From contig JAGFJL010000122.1 of NCBI GenBank assembly GCA_024102725.1, positions 21,726 through 85,725 of the forward strand: a stretch of DNA of 64,000 nt, in the 5' to 3' direction. Below, one piece after another: positions 31,742 through 41,146 of this stretch. A model generated the notes under the pieces. It saw nothing but the letters and a program-made list of their open reading frames with translations. It had not been told where the DNA came from and ran no database searches. Each line of letters begins with the position of its first letter. Positions within the stretch are counted from its first letter, which is position 1. The stretch is from Nitrococcus mobilis (GTDB taxonomy: Bacteria; Pseudomonadota; Gammaproteobacteria; Nitrococcales; Nitrococcaceae). The position numbers and the translations under genes are program-made.

Positions 31742-32487
31742 GCGCAGCCCAGCCGGCACCCGGCAGCGAGCTCAAAGCCGCCGGGCTGACCAAGCAATAT
31801 CGCCGACAGCCGGTGGTCCGAGATGCCTCGTTATACATCCGCAGCGGCGAGATCGTCGGCTTGCTCGGCCCCAACGGGGCCGGCAAAACCACCTGTTTTT
31901 ACATGATCGTCGGACTCGTGTCTGCCGACGGTGGGCGGATTGCCCTGGATGGGCAGGACATTACCCGTCTGCCCATGCATGCTCGAGCCCGCTTGGGCAT
32001 CGGCTACCTACCCCAAGAGGCCTCGGTATTCCGCAAGCTCACCGTCGCCCAGAATTTAATGGCCATTCTTGAGCTGCGCCGCGATCTCTCGCGGGCCGAT
32101 CGGCGGCACACCATGGAAGCGCTATTGGAGGAATTCCATGTTAGCCACCTAAGCAATCAACTTGGCATCAGTCTCTCCGGTGGTGAACGCCGGCGGGTGG
32201 AAATCGCCCGTGCGCTCGCCGCAGACCCCCGGTTCGTGCTACTCGACGAGCCTTTCGCCGGGGTGGATCCGATCTCGGTGGGAGACATCAAAGACATCGT
32301 CCGGCATTTGGTCGAACGGGGAATCGGTGTACTCATAACGGATCACAACGTGCGCGACACACTCGGGATTGTCGATCGGGCCTATATTCTGAGCGCAGGC
32401 CGAGTGATCGCCGAGGGCTCCGCCGATGTTGTGCTGGCCGATGATCAGGTCAAAGCCGTCTACCTGGGACGTAATTTCCGCCTGTGA
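31738..32487 (+). CDS. lptB: LptB, ATPase of the LPS exporter
   Basis: LptB energises extraction of LPS from the inner membrane together with LptF and LptG, which are encoded elsewhere. The 249 residues have Walker [10 protein letters not shown], the Q-loop [15 protein letters not shown], the signature [15 protein letters not shown], Walker [14 protein letters not shown] and the switch histidine in ITDHNVRDT. The start overlaps lptA by 4 bases. A 128-base gap separates it from rpoN. Confidence 0.97.
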   Translation: MSAAQPAPGSELKAAGLTKQYRRQPVVRDASLYIRSGEIVGLLGPNGAGKTTCFYMIVGLVSADGGRIALDGQDITRLPMHARARLGIGYLPQEASVFRKLTVAQNLMAILELRRDLSRADRRHTMEALLEEFHVSHLSNQLGISLSGGERRRVEIARALAADPRFVLLDEPFAGVDPISVGDIKDIVRHLVERGIGVLITDHNVRDTLGIVDRAYILSAGRVIAEGSADVVLADDQVKAVYLGRNFRL

Positions 32488-32615
32488 CAAAACGCCCGCT
32501 TCTGGCACCATAAGAAATGGATCAACAATTGCGCTACTCTGCAATGTGGTACTGTTTCGAGCATGTCGTTACACCAACAGCCGCCTGGATGTTTGACCGG
32601 CATTGATAGCAGAAC

Positions 32616-34097
32616 ATGAAACAGTCGCTTCAACTCCGTCTGCGTCAGCAGCTCACGATGACGCCCCAACTTCAGCAGGCCATACGCCTGTTACAATTAC
32701 CAACCCTTGAGCTGCGGATGGAAATACAGCAGGCGCTTGAGTCCAACCTGATGCTCGAGCTTGCGGAGGAAGCCGATACCAGTTTCGATGAGGCGGAGTT
32801 GCTCGTGAGCCCTTCGGAGCGCGAACACGAGACTGAGCACGGGGCTGACGGCTCGGGGCAAAACAGCGAGGGCACGACACAAAACGAGCAAATCGGCGAT
32901 GAACTGCCGCTGGATACGAGCTGGGAAGACGGCTATGACGGCGCCACCATTTATAGCGACCCAGGCTATACCGAGGAACGGGATCCTTTTGCCAACCAAA
33001 GTGAGGGCAGTCAGTCGCTCCAGGATTACCTGGTCTGGCAGGCTCAGCTCAATCGATTCTCGACTCGGGAGTTGACCATCGCTGAAGCCATCATCGATGC
33101 GGTTCGCGATGATGGCTATTTAGGCTGCTCTCTGGCCGAGATCCACACAGCGCTTCCCGAGCAATGGGATGTGTCCGAACAAGAGATCGAGGCCGTATTG
33201 ATCCAAATCCAGCACTTCGACCCGGTCGGGGTTGCGGCACGCGACCCGCGCGAGGCACTACTGGTGCAACTCGACCAACTCGACCCCGAAACCCCTTGGT
33301 TGGAGCCGGCGCGGCAACTCATCGACCAGCACCTGGGGCTGGTGGCCAAGCGACAGTTTGCGCAGCTCAGGCGCCGGTTGCATCTCGATGAGCAGGCCCT
33401 CCAGCAAACCCTAGCACTGGTCCAAACGCTTGATCCCCGCCCGGGGTTGCGCATCAGCAGTGAGCGCCCAGAATACATTATTCCGGATGTCTTCGTGCGT
33501 AAGGAAAACGGTCACTGGCGGGTCGAGATCAATCCAGACGCCTATCCATGCCTGCGGGTTAACAGCCAGTACGCGGGACTCGTGCGGCGCGGCGATAACA
33601 GCCGTGACAACTCGGTCATGCGGCAGCATCTACAGGAGGCACGCTGGCTGATCAAGAGCCTGCACTCGCGCAACGAAACCTTACTGAAGGTGGCACAGTG
33701 CATCGTGGAGCGACAACGGGATTTTCTCGAGCATGGCGAGGAAGCGATGAAACCGTTGGTGCTGCGCGAGGTGGCTGAAACGATCAACATGCATGAATCC
33801 ACCGTCTCGCGCATCACCAGTCAAAAGTATCTCAGGGCACCCAACGGGACTTACGAATTCAAACATTTCTTTTCGAGTCATGTTCAGACGGTAGACGGAG
33901 GGGAATGCTCGGCAACCGCAATACGGGCCCGTATCCGCCGCTTGATCGCCGCCGAAGATGCCTCACGCCCGCTCAGCGACAGTCAGCTTGCCGAGCAGCT
34001 GCAGGCCGACGGGATCAATGTGGCGCGGCGGACAGTGGCCAAGTACCGCGAGTCCATGAGCATCGCTTCATCAACCGAGCGCAGGCGTTTTGCCTGA
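32616..34097 (+). CDS. rpoN: RNA polymerase sigma-54 factor
   Basis: RpoN directs RNA polymerase to -24/-12 promoters that need AAA+ activators. The 493-residue protein has the glutamine-rich activator-response region I (LRLRQQLTMTPQLQQAIRLL), an acidic region II at about 50-125, the core-binding domain, a helix-turn-helix near TINMHESTVSRITSQKYL, and the RpoN box ARRTVAKYRE that contacts the -24 element. It follows lptB and precedes hpf and ptsN as in other gammaproteobacteria. Confidence 0.97.
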   Translation: MKQSLQLRLRQQLTMTPQLQQAIRLLQLPTLELRMEIQQALESNLMLELAEEADTSFDEAELLVSPSEREHETEHGADGSGQNSEGTTQNEQIGDELPLDTSWEDGYDGATIYSDPGYTEERDPFANQSEGSQSLQDYLVWQAQLNRFSTRELTIAEAIIDAVRDDGYLGCSLAEIHTALPEQWDVSEQEIEAVLIQIQHFDPVGVAARDPREALLVQLDQLDPETPWLEPARQLIDQHLGLVAKRQFAQLRRRLHLDEQALQQTLALVQTLDPRPGLRISSERPEYIIPDVFVRKENGHWRVEINPDAYPCLRVNSQYAGLVRRGDNSRDNSVMRQHLQEARWLIKSLHSRNETLLKVAQCIVERQRDFLEHGEEAMKPLVLREVAETINMHESTVSRITSQKYLRAPNGTYEFKHFFSSHVQTVDGGECSATAIRARIRRLIAAEDASRPLSDSQLAEQLQADGINVARRTVAKYRESMSIASSTERRRFA

Positions 34098-34113
34098 TCA
34101 CCGAGAGGGCGTT

Positions 34114-34440
34114 ATGCAGATCGATATTACTGGGCACCACGTGGAAATCACCGAGGCGTTACGCGACTATGTAGGGTCGAAGTTCGACAAACTGGAGCGC
34201 CACTTTGATAATGTGGTCGACGCACATGTCGTTCTGACCGTCGAAAAGCTAAACCAGAAAGCGGAGGCGACGCTCAACGTGAGTGGCGCTAAGCTCTATG
34301 CCGGCGCGCTCGAGCAGGACATGTATGCCGCCATCGACGGATTGATCGACAAACTCGATCGACAGGTCGTCAAGCACAAGGAAAAACGTGCGGACCACCA
34401 TCGCCGAGAGGGCCCGGTCAGCCAAGCCCTCGAACAGTAA
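34114..34440 (+). CDS. hpf: Hibernation promoting factor, short type
   Basis: HPF binds the 30S decoding region and promotes dimerisation of inactive 70S ribosomes. The 108-residue protein fits the short HPF/YfiA class: MQIDITGHHVEITEALRDYV, KFDKLERHFDNVVDAHVVL, then QDMYAAIDGLIDKLDRQV and a basic tail. I use the ATG at 34114, preceded by GAGAGGG, not the frame start at 34090 inside rpoN. Confidence 0.95.
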   Translation: MQIDITGHHVEITEALRDYVGSKFDKLERHFDNVVDAHVVLTVEKLNQKAEATLNVSGAKLYAGALEQDMYAAIDGLIDKLDRQVVKHKEKRADHHRREGPVSQALEQ

Positions 34441-34452
34441 CATAACAAGCGG

Positions 34453-34482
34453 CTGGCCGGGATCCTGATCGATCCCGGCCAG
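34453..34482 (+). other. Perfect 12-bp stem-loop between hpf and ptsN
   Basis: CTGGCCGGGATC at 34453-34464 and GATCCCGGCCAG at 34471-34482 are perfect inverted repeats with a 6-base loop, beginning 12 bases after the hpf stop. No T-tract follows, so it is not a classical terminator. It may protect the hpf mRNA 3' end, act as a processing site, or reduce read-through into ptsN. Confidence 0.7.
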
Positions 34483-34538
34483 CGCGTGGGGCCGTGAGTA
34501 GGGCACGCCTCAGATCTCATCCGTTGGGGCACGGGGCA

Positions 34539-35009
34539 ATGAATGTCGTCAATCTGTTAGTCCCTGAGCGAATCCGCTGCGGGGTTCATGTCACCAGCAA
34601 GAAACGCAGCTTGGAAGTACTTAGTGTGCTCCTCGCCCAAACTGAGGGCGGACCGACAGACAGGACGATTTTCGAACATCTGATCGGGCGGGAGCGGTTG
34701 GGAAGTACCGGGCTCGGCAAGGGTGTGGCCTTACCGCACGCCCGCGTTGATGGCATCAGCGAAACGCGGGGCGCTCTGATCAGGCTGGACCAGCCGGTCG
34801 ATTTCGATGCGATCGACAAGCAACCGGTCGATTTGCTGTTCGCCTTGATCGTACCGAAACACTTCACCGACGAGCATCTGCGCGTTCTCGCAGCCTTGGC
34901 GGAACTGTTCAGTGATCACGCGTTCTGCGAACGGTTACGAAGCAGTCAAAGTGTGGAGGAAATGTATCAACATATCGTGCGTTGGCAAGCCGACTCACCA
35001 GGCTCTTGA
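34539..35009 (+). CDS. ptsN: EIIA-Ntr, nitrogen-PTS phosphoacceptor
   Basis: PtsN is the output protein of the nitrogen phosphotransferase system and regulates potassium and envelope functions according to its phosphorylation state. The 156-residue protein has the PTS EIIA type 2 fold, and the phosphorylated histidine is His67 in GKGVALPHARVDGI. I start at the ATG at 34539 (MNVVNLLVPERIRCG); a GTG at 34494 would add 15 unmatched residues. The partner NPr is encoded at 37348-37635. Confidence 0.94.
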   Translation: MNVVNLLVPERIRCGVHVTSKKRSLEVLSVLLAQTEGGPTDRTIFEHLIGRERLGSTGLGKGVALPHARVDGISETRGALIRLDQPVDFDAIDKQPVDLLFALIVPKHFTDEHLRVLAALAELFSDHAFCERLRSSQSVEEMYQHIVRWQADSPGS

Positions 35010-35218
35010 ACCGACTTCGAGCCGAATAACGCGTCCCCAACGCCGAGTTCCGCCAGGCTAATGGAGTCATGTGATCAAAAGCACCTATGGCCACCGCTCG
35101 CGCCGCTGATCGCAAGCGGGTAGCAACCGCTCTACGAGGCAAGTGCACGAGCACAGTTGATCGGTTTGGTCGCTCCCGCGGTGATACCCTCCTTTTAAAA
35201 CCGGTCGGGAGAGAGGGA

Positions 35219-36064
35219 ATGCCTGATACAAACAATTTAGGGAACACCCGGCTCGACTGTGCCATACTCGCTCGCGCCCTAGATGCCAATGCCCCGAGGC
35301 CGCCGGTATCGGATCTGCCCACTGACCTGCAACTGCCCGAAACTGCCGGCTGTTGGGTCGGCCCAGAGACACCGGCCCTGATTCGGCTCATACCGGACCA
35401 ACCCGAGCTCGATTCCACACCAACACCCCTTCTTTGGGTCGAATCCGCCGACAGCAATACAGCTCACCGCCACAAGCGTTTGCTGGCGCCGGTTATCAGC
35501 ACCCCACTACCCAGCTCGGTGGCCCTTGCTCGCATCCGCAAACTGCTCGACGCACAGCTCGATCTGACGCGCCCGGGAACGCTCGTCCAAGTCCATGGCT
35601 ACGGCGTACTGCTCCAAGGCGAAAGCGGAGTGGGCAAAAGTGAAACCGCTTTGATGCTACTCGAACGTGGCCACCAACTAATAACCGACGACGCGGTCCG
35701 CATACAAGCGCATGCCAGTGGCGCGTTGCTGGGCAGTGCACCCGGGCCGCTCCATGGTCAATTAGCAGTCCATGGGCTGGGGCTATTGAAGGTCAATGAA
35801 CTCTTCGGCGAGGCAGCCGTTACATCGAACGCCGTCATTCGGCTGCTCGTAGTGCTCACGACCGAACCGCCTCCGGCCGACCCTTTGTATGGGGCCTGGA
35901 CGAGGCAGGGCTGGCTTGGTCGGAGTCTACTCCGGCTGACCCTATCCAGCCTGCGACCGCGGGCGCTGCTCATCGAAACCGCGGTACGCCAAATCCAGGC
36001 GCGCGATGCCGTCGGGAATTCCGCGCTAGGATCAGTTGGAGAACAGAGGCCGGAGCTGGTATGA
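35219..36064 (+). CDS. hprK: HPr kinase/phosphorylase-like protein with altered active-site residues
   Basis: HprK phosphorylates a serine of HPr-type proteins and can reverse the reaction. I start at the ATG at 35219, which follows a strong GGGAGAGAGG ribosome site; an ATG at 35087 lacks one. The 281 residues contain the P-loop GESGVGKS (134-141), then LLERGHQLITDDAVRI with the paired aspartates, and the C-terminal HGLGLLKVNELFG. The histidine that normally stands 15 residues before the P-loop (H-G-x-L-V-D) is Pro119 here, and the GLG motif is preceded by His instead of Arg. The N-terminal domain is also short and divergent. Catalytic activity is uncertain. Confidence 0.85.
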   Translation: MPDTNNLGNTRLDCAILARALDANAPRPPVSDLPTDLQLPETAGCWVGPETPALIRLIPDQPELDSTPTPLLWVESADSNTAHRHKRLLAPVISTPLPSSVALARIRKLLDAQLDLTRPGTLVQVHGYGVLLQGESGVGKSETALMLLERGHQLITDDAVRIQAHASGALLGSAPGPLHGQLAVHGLGLLKVNELFGEAAVTSNAVIRLLVVLTTEPPPADPLYGAWTRQGWLGRSLLRLTLSSLRPRALLIETAVRQIQARDAVGNSALGSVGEQRPELV

Positions 36065-36921
36065 GACTGGTAATCATCAGTGGACTGTCGGGGTCGGGCA
36101 AAAGTATTGCGCTTAACACACTCGAAGACACCGGCTTTTACTGCATCGACAACCTACCGGTCGGACTGCTAAGCGCGTTTGCTCGTCATGTCACGGAAAC
36201 CCCGACGGCCGCGAGCCAGCATTATGCCGTCGGCATTGATGCGCGCAACGGCCCCGAAGATCTGACCCGGTTCCCAACAATTCTGCAGGAGATAATGGCC
36301 CGGGACATCCATTGCGAAATCCTGGCGCTGGATGCGGAGCACGCTACGCTACTCAAGCGCTTCAGCGAGACCCGCCGCCGCCATCCGCTCAGTGGCCCCG
36401 ACATCCCACTTGCAGAGGCCATTGAGTGCGAGCGCGTGCTGCTCAAACCGATACTGGAGCGAGCCGACCTCATTATCGACACCACCCGGACTACCGTGCA
36501 TCAATTGCGCGATCTGGTACGCAAACGCCTCGTACGCGAACCCTACTCTCTGTCATTGCTATTTGAGTCATTCGGCTACAAGCAGGGGCTCCCACCGGAT
36601 GCCGATTATGTGTTCGACGCCCGCTGTCTTCCCAATCCGCATTGGGAGCCCGAACTGCGCTCACTCACCGGCCTGGATGCGGCCGTGGTCAGCTATCTCG
36701 CCGCACAGCAGGACGTGGAGCGCTACTATCGCCAAGTCCAGGATTTTCTCGATGAATGGATTCCACACTTCGAGCGCGAGAACCGCAGTTACCTCACCGT
36801 CGCCATCGGCTGCACCGGTGGCCAACATCGGTCCGTTTATCTGGCGAATCGATTGGCCGATCATTTTCGCGCACGCAGAGCCAGCATCACCGTTCGTCAT
36901 CGGGAGCTCGCGCACGGCTGA
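36061..36921 (+). CDS. rapZ: RapZ, RNase adapter and nucleotide-binding protein
   Basis: In E. coli RapZ directs RNase E to the GlmZ small RNA and so controls GlmS and glucosamine-6-phosphate supply to the cell wall. The 286-residue protein has the Walker A motif ISGLSGSGKSIALNTLED, the family segment DARNGPEDL, and a C-terminal domain with LFESFGYKQGLPPDADYVFD, RCLPNPHW and the TVAIGCTGGQHRSVYLAN phosphosugar-binding loop. It overlaps hprK by 4 bases. Confidence 0.96.
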   Translation: MRLVIISGLSGSGKSIALNTLEDTGFYCIDNLPVGLLSAFARHVTETPTAASQHYAVGIDARNGPEDLTRFPTILQEIMARDIHCEILALDAEHATLLKRFSETRRRHPLSGPDIPLAEAIECERVLLKPILERADLIIDTTRTTVHQLRDLVRKRLVREPYSLSLLFESFGYKQGLPPDADYVFDARCLPNPHWEPELRSLTGLDAAVVSYLAAQQDVERYYRQVQDFLDEWIPHFERENRSYLTVAIGCTGGQHRSVYLANRLADHFRARRASITVRHRELAHG

Positions 36922-37347
36922 GTGTAGGCAGTGTAAGGTATCGCCTTATCTGCTGGCTGCTACTGAGAGATGGCCGGATCAGTGAGAAGATTTTGAAAAA
37001 AGCAAAATCGTCCTCGGCACATGCTGCTGCAGTCGATATGCCGCAACGTTTTGCAAAACGACGGGGCCCGGCCGACGATACCGAGCCCGGTCTATATACC
37101 GATTACACAGGCTGAAAGAAAAAATTAGGCGCTTTTTAATATTGATTGAGCCTTCGGCTAGGAATCGAACAATCTAGCCCTGGGTCTTTATGAGCAGAAG
37201 TGGGTGACAGCCGTGGCCGGCATCGAGCTGTGAACGTGCCGAGGGAACTGAATTATCCGCAGCAAGCGCTGCTCGAACGGCGGAATGAGGTCTTACCCGG
37301 GGGCACAATGGAGTGTGGCTGACAAAAAGCCCCATACCAATTTGGAC
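36922..37347. other. 426-base gap between rapZ and ptsH
   Basis: Related genomes often carry a mannose-type EIIA gene here; I find no frame resembling it. A run of about 45 codons (open to 37115) has no convincing start or ribosome site. The GC content drops between about 36985 and 37160. A small AGCC-TTC-GGCT hairpin near 37150 lacks a T-tract. Otherwise I see nothing recognisable. Confidence 0.4.
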
Positions 37348-37635
37348 ATGACACATAACGACGAATTTCTCATACGCGAGATTCGGATTACCAACAAGCT
37401 CGGCCTACATGCTCGAGCCGCTGCCCGCTTCGTCTCGGTAGCCTCGCGTTTTCGTAGTGAGATACGAATCAAGCGCGGCAGCAAGGAAGTCAACGGCAAG
37501 AGCATCTTGGGCCTGCTCATGCTCGCGGCCTGTTGCGGAACGAAGCTCTTGATCCTAGCCCGCGGGCCCGATGCTCAGGAGGCCCTCGCCACATTGGCTG
37601 AATTAGTTGAGGGGCGCTTTGGCGAAACCGAATAG
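37348..37635 (+). CDS. ptsO: HPr-family phosphocarrier (NPr)
   Basis: This phosphocarrier passes phosphate from enzyme I-Ntr to PtsN. The 95-residue protein has the active-site histidine His21 in NKLGLHARAAARFV and a regulatory-serine region KEVNGKSILGLLMLAA, where the Ser could be the HprK target. Location in the rpoN-ptsN-hprK-rapZ block supports the NPr role. I use the ATG at 37348; the open frame begins at 37285. Confidence 0.92.
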   Translation: MTHNDEFLIREIRITNKLGLHARAAARFVSVASRFRSEIRIKRGSKEVNGKSILGLLMLAACCGTKLLILARGPDAQEALATLAELVEGRFGETE

Positions 37636-37663
37636 TAGTCCGCCCGCCCCGTTTCCAATCGAC

Positions 37664-38002
37664 TCACCCCTCATCGAAATCAGCGCCGGAACACCGCAGA
37701 TGCTTGCGGGTGAGGGACTGGAAACGCGGCGTCAGCCCGATATCCTCGTAGATCGGATCACCGTGTTCGTCCTCGGCCACGACCCGCTCGCCCGGCACAT
37801 AGGGAAAAGCCGCCTCAATTTCGTCGAGTGCAGTGGAGAGCAAATCGGTAATGATGTCCTGCTCCGAGCGCCCCGGGAACATCTCGGCAAGCGCGGCAAG
37901 CTTGGCTGCGTCATGGACCGGCAAGCGCACCGAATAGACTTCCGAAGTGCGCCGCTCTCCGGCTGATCTCTCCCAGGTTTCGAGCAGTTCTCGAAACTTC
38001 AT
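37664..38002 (-). CDS. Conserved hypothetical protein of 112 residues
   Basis: I recognise this only as a small conserved protein resembling ones annotated in Pseudomonas as 'type 1 pili tip component', a label I would not trust. The N-terminal third (YSVRLPVHDAAKLAALAEM, then RSEQDIITDLLSTALDEIE) has the strand-helix-helix pattern of a ribbon-helix-helix protein. The C-terminal part has VVAEDEHGDPIYEDIGLTP and a RFQSLTRKHL helix. No signal peptide or membrane segment is present. It converges on ptsH with 28 bases between. Confidence 0.75.
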   Translation of the reverse strand: MKFRELLETWERSAGERRTSEVYSVRLPVHDAAKLAALAEMFPGRSEQDIITDLLSTALDEIEAAFPYVPGERVVAEDEHGDPIYEDIGLTPRFQSLTRKHLRCSGADFDEG

Positions 38003-38289
38003 ACCTCTCCCCTTCGTCTAAACTTGTGCGTTAAAACCGCGCTACCGAAGCCTCAACGGGTTCACGCCGAGCAAAATCACCGCTCGAAATCCTTTGGCCA
38101 AAACGGTCGCCGTGAACCAAACGCATCTTTATTCGCGCGCCCCGCGAACGGCCTTTACCATCGTCTTAACAACGCTCGTTAGCGGGTCTATTACCATAAG
38201 TGGGGTCGATTTAAGCCGACTGCGCGGTCGGTCAGCGGGCTGTCAGTACGTGGGCGGGCAACCATCTCCACGCTCGAAGCCACCGCCGA
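38003..38289. other. 287-base gap upstream of the small conserved gene
   Basis: Between this gene and the pmbA 3' end I see no supported gene. Many gammaproteobacteria have yjgA (darP) beside pmbA; it is not here. A CCGAC/GTCGG hairpin near 38218-38233 is GC-rich but has no T-tract on the pmbA transcript. Confidence 0.4.
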
Positions 38290-39651
38290 CTACTCGCCAG
38301 CAACGGTCATACCCTCGACCAGCACCGAACCGGTGCGTATGTTGCCACGGATATCGACATCTCGGCCAACCGCCTGGATGCGCTTGAACATCTCTTTGAG
38401 GTGACCTGCGATGGTGATTTCTTCGACCGGATAGGCCACCTCGCCGTTGTCTACCCAAAAACCAGCAGCGCCCCTAGAGTAATCTCCGGTTACCGGGTTT
38501 ACCCCCTGGCCCATCAAATGACTGACCACCAACCCCCGATGCATCTCCTGGAGTAGTTGCGAGTAGTCCATGGCGCCGGGGTGTACGATTAGATTATGGA
38601 TCCCCCCGGCGTTACCCGTCGTCTGCATCCCGAGCTTTCGAGCCGAGTAACTCGACAGCACATAGCCGCGCAGTACACCCTGCTCGACCAGAGTGCGAGG
38701 CCGTGTCGCCACTCCCTCCCCGTCGAACGGCGCACTGCCCAAAGCGCCCGGTAAATGCGGTTGTTCCTCGATAGTGAGCCAACTCGGAAACACTTGCGTA
38801 TTCAGCGAGTCGAGCAAAAAAGAGGCCTTGCGATATAAACTGCTGCCCTGAATCGCCCCTAGAAAATGGCCGAACAGGCTACGGGCGGCGGTAGGCGTAA
38901 AAAGAACCGGTACCGTCCGAGTCGAGAGTCGACGTGCCCCCAAACGCTGCACGGTACGCCGCCCGGCTTCTTGCCCAACGGCTATGGCCGCTTGCAATGC
39001 ACTCGGATCACGAGCGGTCGTATACCAATAATCTCGCTGCATGGACTCGCCGATGCGACCGAGCACCACACAGCTGATGCTGTGCTGGGAGGCCGGGTAG
39101 CCGCCCAGGAAGCCGTGGGTGTTGCCGTAGACGTGAATTCCCTGGTGCGTCGAGACCTCGGCGCCCTCGGAGTTGGTCAAGCGCGGATCCACCCCGAGTG
39201 CGGCGGCTTCGCATTCGCGCGCCAAATCGATCGCCGTCTCCGGCTCGATATCCCAGCGATAATGGAGTCTCAGATCCGGCGCATCCGTGCTCATCAACGC
39301 GGCGTCGGCCAAGCCGGCGCAGGGATCTTCGGAAGTATACCGCGCGATATCACAGGCGGCACGAACCGTCTCCACCAACGAGGCACGGCTAAAATCGGCC
39401 GAGCTAGCCGTTCCCTTGCGTTGGCCGAAATAAACGGTAATCGCCAAACCACGATCACGCATGTGCTCTAGCGTATCCACTTCGCCCTGGCGGACCTTGA
39501 CCGACAGGCCGAAGCTCGAACTGACGGAGGCTTCAGCTGCCGTGGCGCCTTGCCGAGTAGCCTCCTCAAGCGCCTCGCAAAGCGGCTCGGCAAGCTCGGC
39601 TTTGGCCGGCAACTGGCGCTGCACAGCCGGACTCAACGCAGATTCCGTCAT
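38290..39651 (-). CDS. pmbA: PmbA/TldE, partner subunit of the TldD metalloprotease
   Basis: PmbA (TldE) pairs with TldD in a heterodimeric protease that degrades unfolded peptides and, in E. coli, matures microcin B17 and processes CcdA. The 453 residues contain the family segments GLAITVYFGQRKGTASSADF, NTHGFLGGYPASQHSISCV, GEGVATRPRTLVEQGVLRGY and NLIVHPGAMDYSQLLQEM. PmbA has no zinc motif, as expected. It lies 34 bases after tldD, so the pair is probably co-transcribed. Confidence 0.95.
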   Translation of the reverse strand: MTESALSPAVQRQLPAKAELAEPLCEALEEATRQGATAAEASVSSSFGLSVKVRQGEVDTLEHMRDRGLAITVYFGQRKGTASSADFSRASLVETVRAACDIARYTSEDPCAGLADAALMSTDAPDLRLHYRWDIEPETAIDLARECEAAALGVDPRLTNSEGAEVSTHQGIHVYGNTHGFLGGYPASQHSISCVVLGRIGESMQRDYWYTTARDPSALQAAIAVGQEAGRRTVQRLGARRLSTRTVPVLFTPTAARSLFGHFLGAIQGSSLYRKASFLLDSLNTQVFPSWLTIEEQPHLPGALGSAPFDGEGVATRPRTLVEQGVLRGYVLSSYSARKLGMQTTGNAGGIHNLIVHPGAMDYSQLLQEMHRGLVVSHLMGQGVNPVTGDYSRGAAGFWVDNGEVAYPVEEITIAGHLKEMFKRIQAVGRDVDIRGNIRTGSVLVEGMTVAGE

Positions 39652-39685
39652 CCAACCCTCCTGATCTAAAATCTCGGCACATCAC

Positions 39686-41146
39686 CTACCCAACCTGCGT
39701 TCCCCCAACCGTAAGCGCATCCACTTTAAGAGTGGGTTGCCCTACCCCGACGGGCACGCTTTGGCCTTCCTTGCCACAGGTACCGATGCCGCTGTCAAGC
39801 TGAAGGTCATTGCCCACCATGCTGACCCGGGTCAATACGTCCGGTCCATTGCCAATCAATGTCGCGCCTTTGACCGGACGAGTAATGCGTCCATTTTCAA
39901 TGAGATAAGCTTCGCTAGCAGAGAAGACGAACTTGCCTGAGGTGATATCGACCTGCCCACCACCGAAATTAACGGCATAGAGGCCGCGATCTACCGAGGC
40001 GATAATCTCCTCCGGGGCATGCGGTCCAGCCAGCATATAGGTATTGGTCATACGCGGCATCGGCAGATGGGCATAAGACTCCCGCCGACCATTGCCGGTC
40101 GGGCGCATGCCCATCAGCCGGGCATTGAGGCTGTCCTGCATATAGCCGGTAAGCACTCCCCGCTCGATCAGCGTGGTGCATTGGGTTGGAGTGCCCTCGT
40201 CGTCGATGTTGAGCGAACCGCGCCGGCCGGGCAACGTTCCATTATCGACCACCGTGCAAAGCGGCGAGGCGACCCGCTCACCGAGACGCCCCGCGAAAGC
40301 CGAAGTGGCTTTGCGATTGAAATCACCCTCGAGACCATGCCCAACAGCCTCGTGCAGCAACACTCCCGGCCAACCCGGACCGAGCACGACCGGCAAGGTC
40401 CCCGCCGGGGCCTCGACCGCCTCCAGGTTGAGCAGCGCTTGGCGCACCGCCTCGCGGGCATACCCCTTGAGGCGGTCGCTGTCGAGGAAACACTCGTAAC
40501 CGGTTCGCCCGCCACCGCCGGCACTGCCGCTCTCGCGGCAGCCATTCTGTTCGACCAGGACGGTGACATTGAGCCGCACCAAGGGGCGGACATCGGCGCT
40601 CAGCTGGCCATCACCGGTGGCCACCAAGACCACGTCATGCACACCGGCGAGGCTCACGACCACCTGTTCCACTCTCGGATCCTGCCGTCGGGCCTCGGCA
40701 TCGAGTTCACGCAGCAGCGCCACCTTCTCATCAGCGCTCAAACTGTCTAGGGGATTGAGCGGCTGATACAGCGCCAAGCCTTCGCCCGCCTTCCAGGCTT
40801 GGAGCCGCCCGGCACCGCCGCTACGGGCAATGGCTCGCGCGGCACTGGAGGCCTCCAGCAGGGCCGGCAGCATGATTTCATCGGAATAGGCGAACCCGGT
40901 CTGCTCGCCACTGACGGCTCGCACGCCGACACCTTGATCGAGGCTACGGCTACCCTCCTTGATAATCCCATCCTCCAGAACCCAGGCCTCATGCCGTTGC
41001 ACCTGAAAATAAAGATCGGCGGCGTCGACCTTGGGTCCCATCAAGCGCCCGAAAACCCGCTCCAGATCGGTTTCGCCCAGATCGGCTGGAGCCAAAATGC
41101 TCTGGCGCGCCAGATCCAGATTGTGCTGCATCGTACTGTCAGACAT
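39686..41146 (-). CDS. tldD: TldD metalloprotease subunit
   Basis: TldD is the catalytic half of the TldD/TldE complex. The 486-residue protein has the zinc-site helix HEAVGH (His265, Glu266, His270) in [18 protein letters not shown], with the third ligand expected in the C-terminal half, and the family segments [18 protein letters not shown] and [20 protein letters not shown]. It overlaps the upstream nitrilase gene by 8 bases. Confidence 0.96.
   Translation of the reverse strand: MSDSTMQHNLDLARQSILAPADLGETDLERVFGRLMGPKVDAADLYFQVQRHEAWVLEDGIIKEGSRSLDQGVGVRAVSGEQTGFAYSDEIMLPALLEASSAARAIARSGGAGRLQAWKAGEGLALYQPLNPLDSLSADEKVALLRELDAEARRQDPRVEQVVVSLAGVHDVVLVATGDGQLSADVRPLVRLNVTVLVEQNGCRESGSAGGGGRTGYECFLDSDRLKGYAREAVRQALLNLEAVEAPAGTLPVVLGPGWPGVLLHEAVGHGLEGDFNRKATSAFAGRLGERVASPLCTVVDNGTLPGRRGSLNIDDEGTPTQCTTLIERGVLTGYMQDSLNARLMGMRPTGNGRRESYAHLPMPRMTNTYMLAGPHAPEEIIASVDRGLYAVNFGGGQVDITSGKFVFSASEAYLIENGRITRPVKGATLIGNGPDVLTRVSMVGNDLQLDSGIGTCGKEGQSVPVGVGQPTLKVDALTVGGTQVG

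Noticed and set aside
34090..34113. Earlier in-frame start for hpf
   Set aside because: It lies inside rpoN, lacks a ribosome site and adds residues not seen in HPF proteins; GAGAGGG precedes the ATG at 34114.
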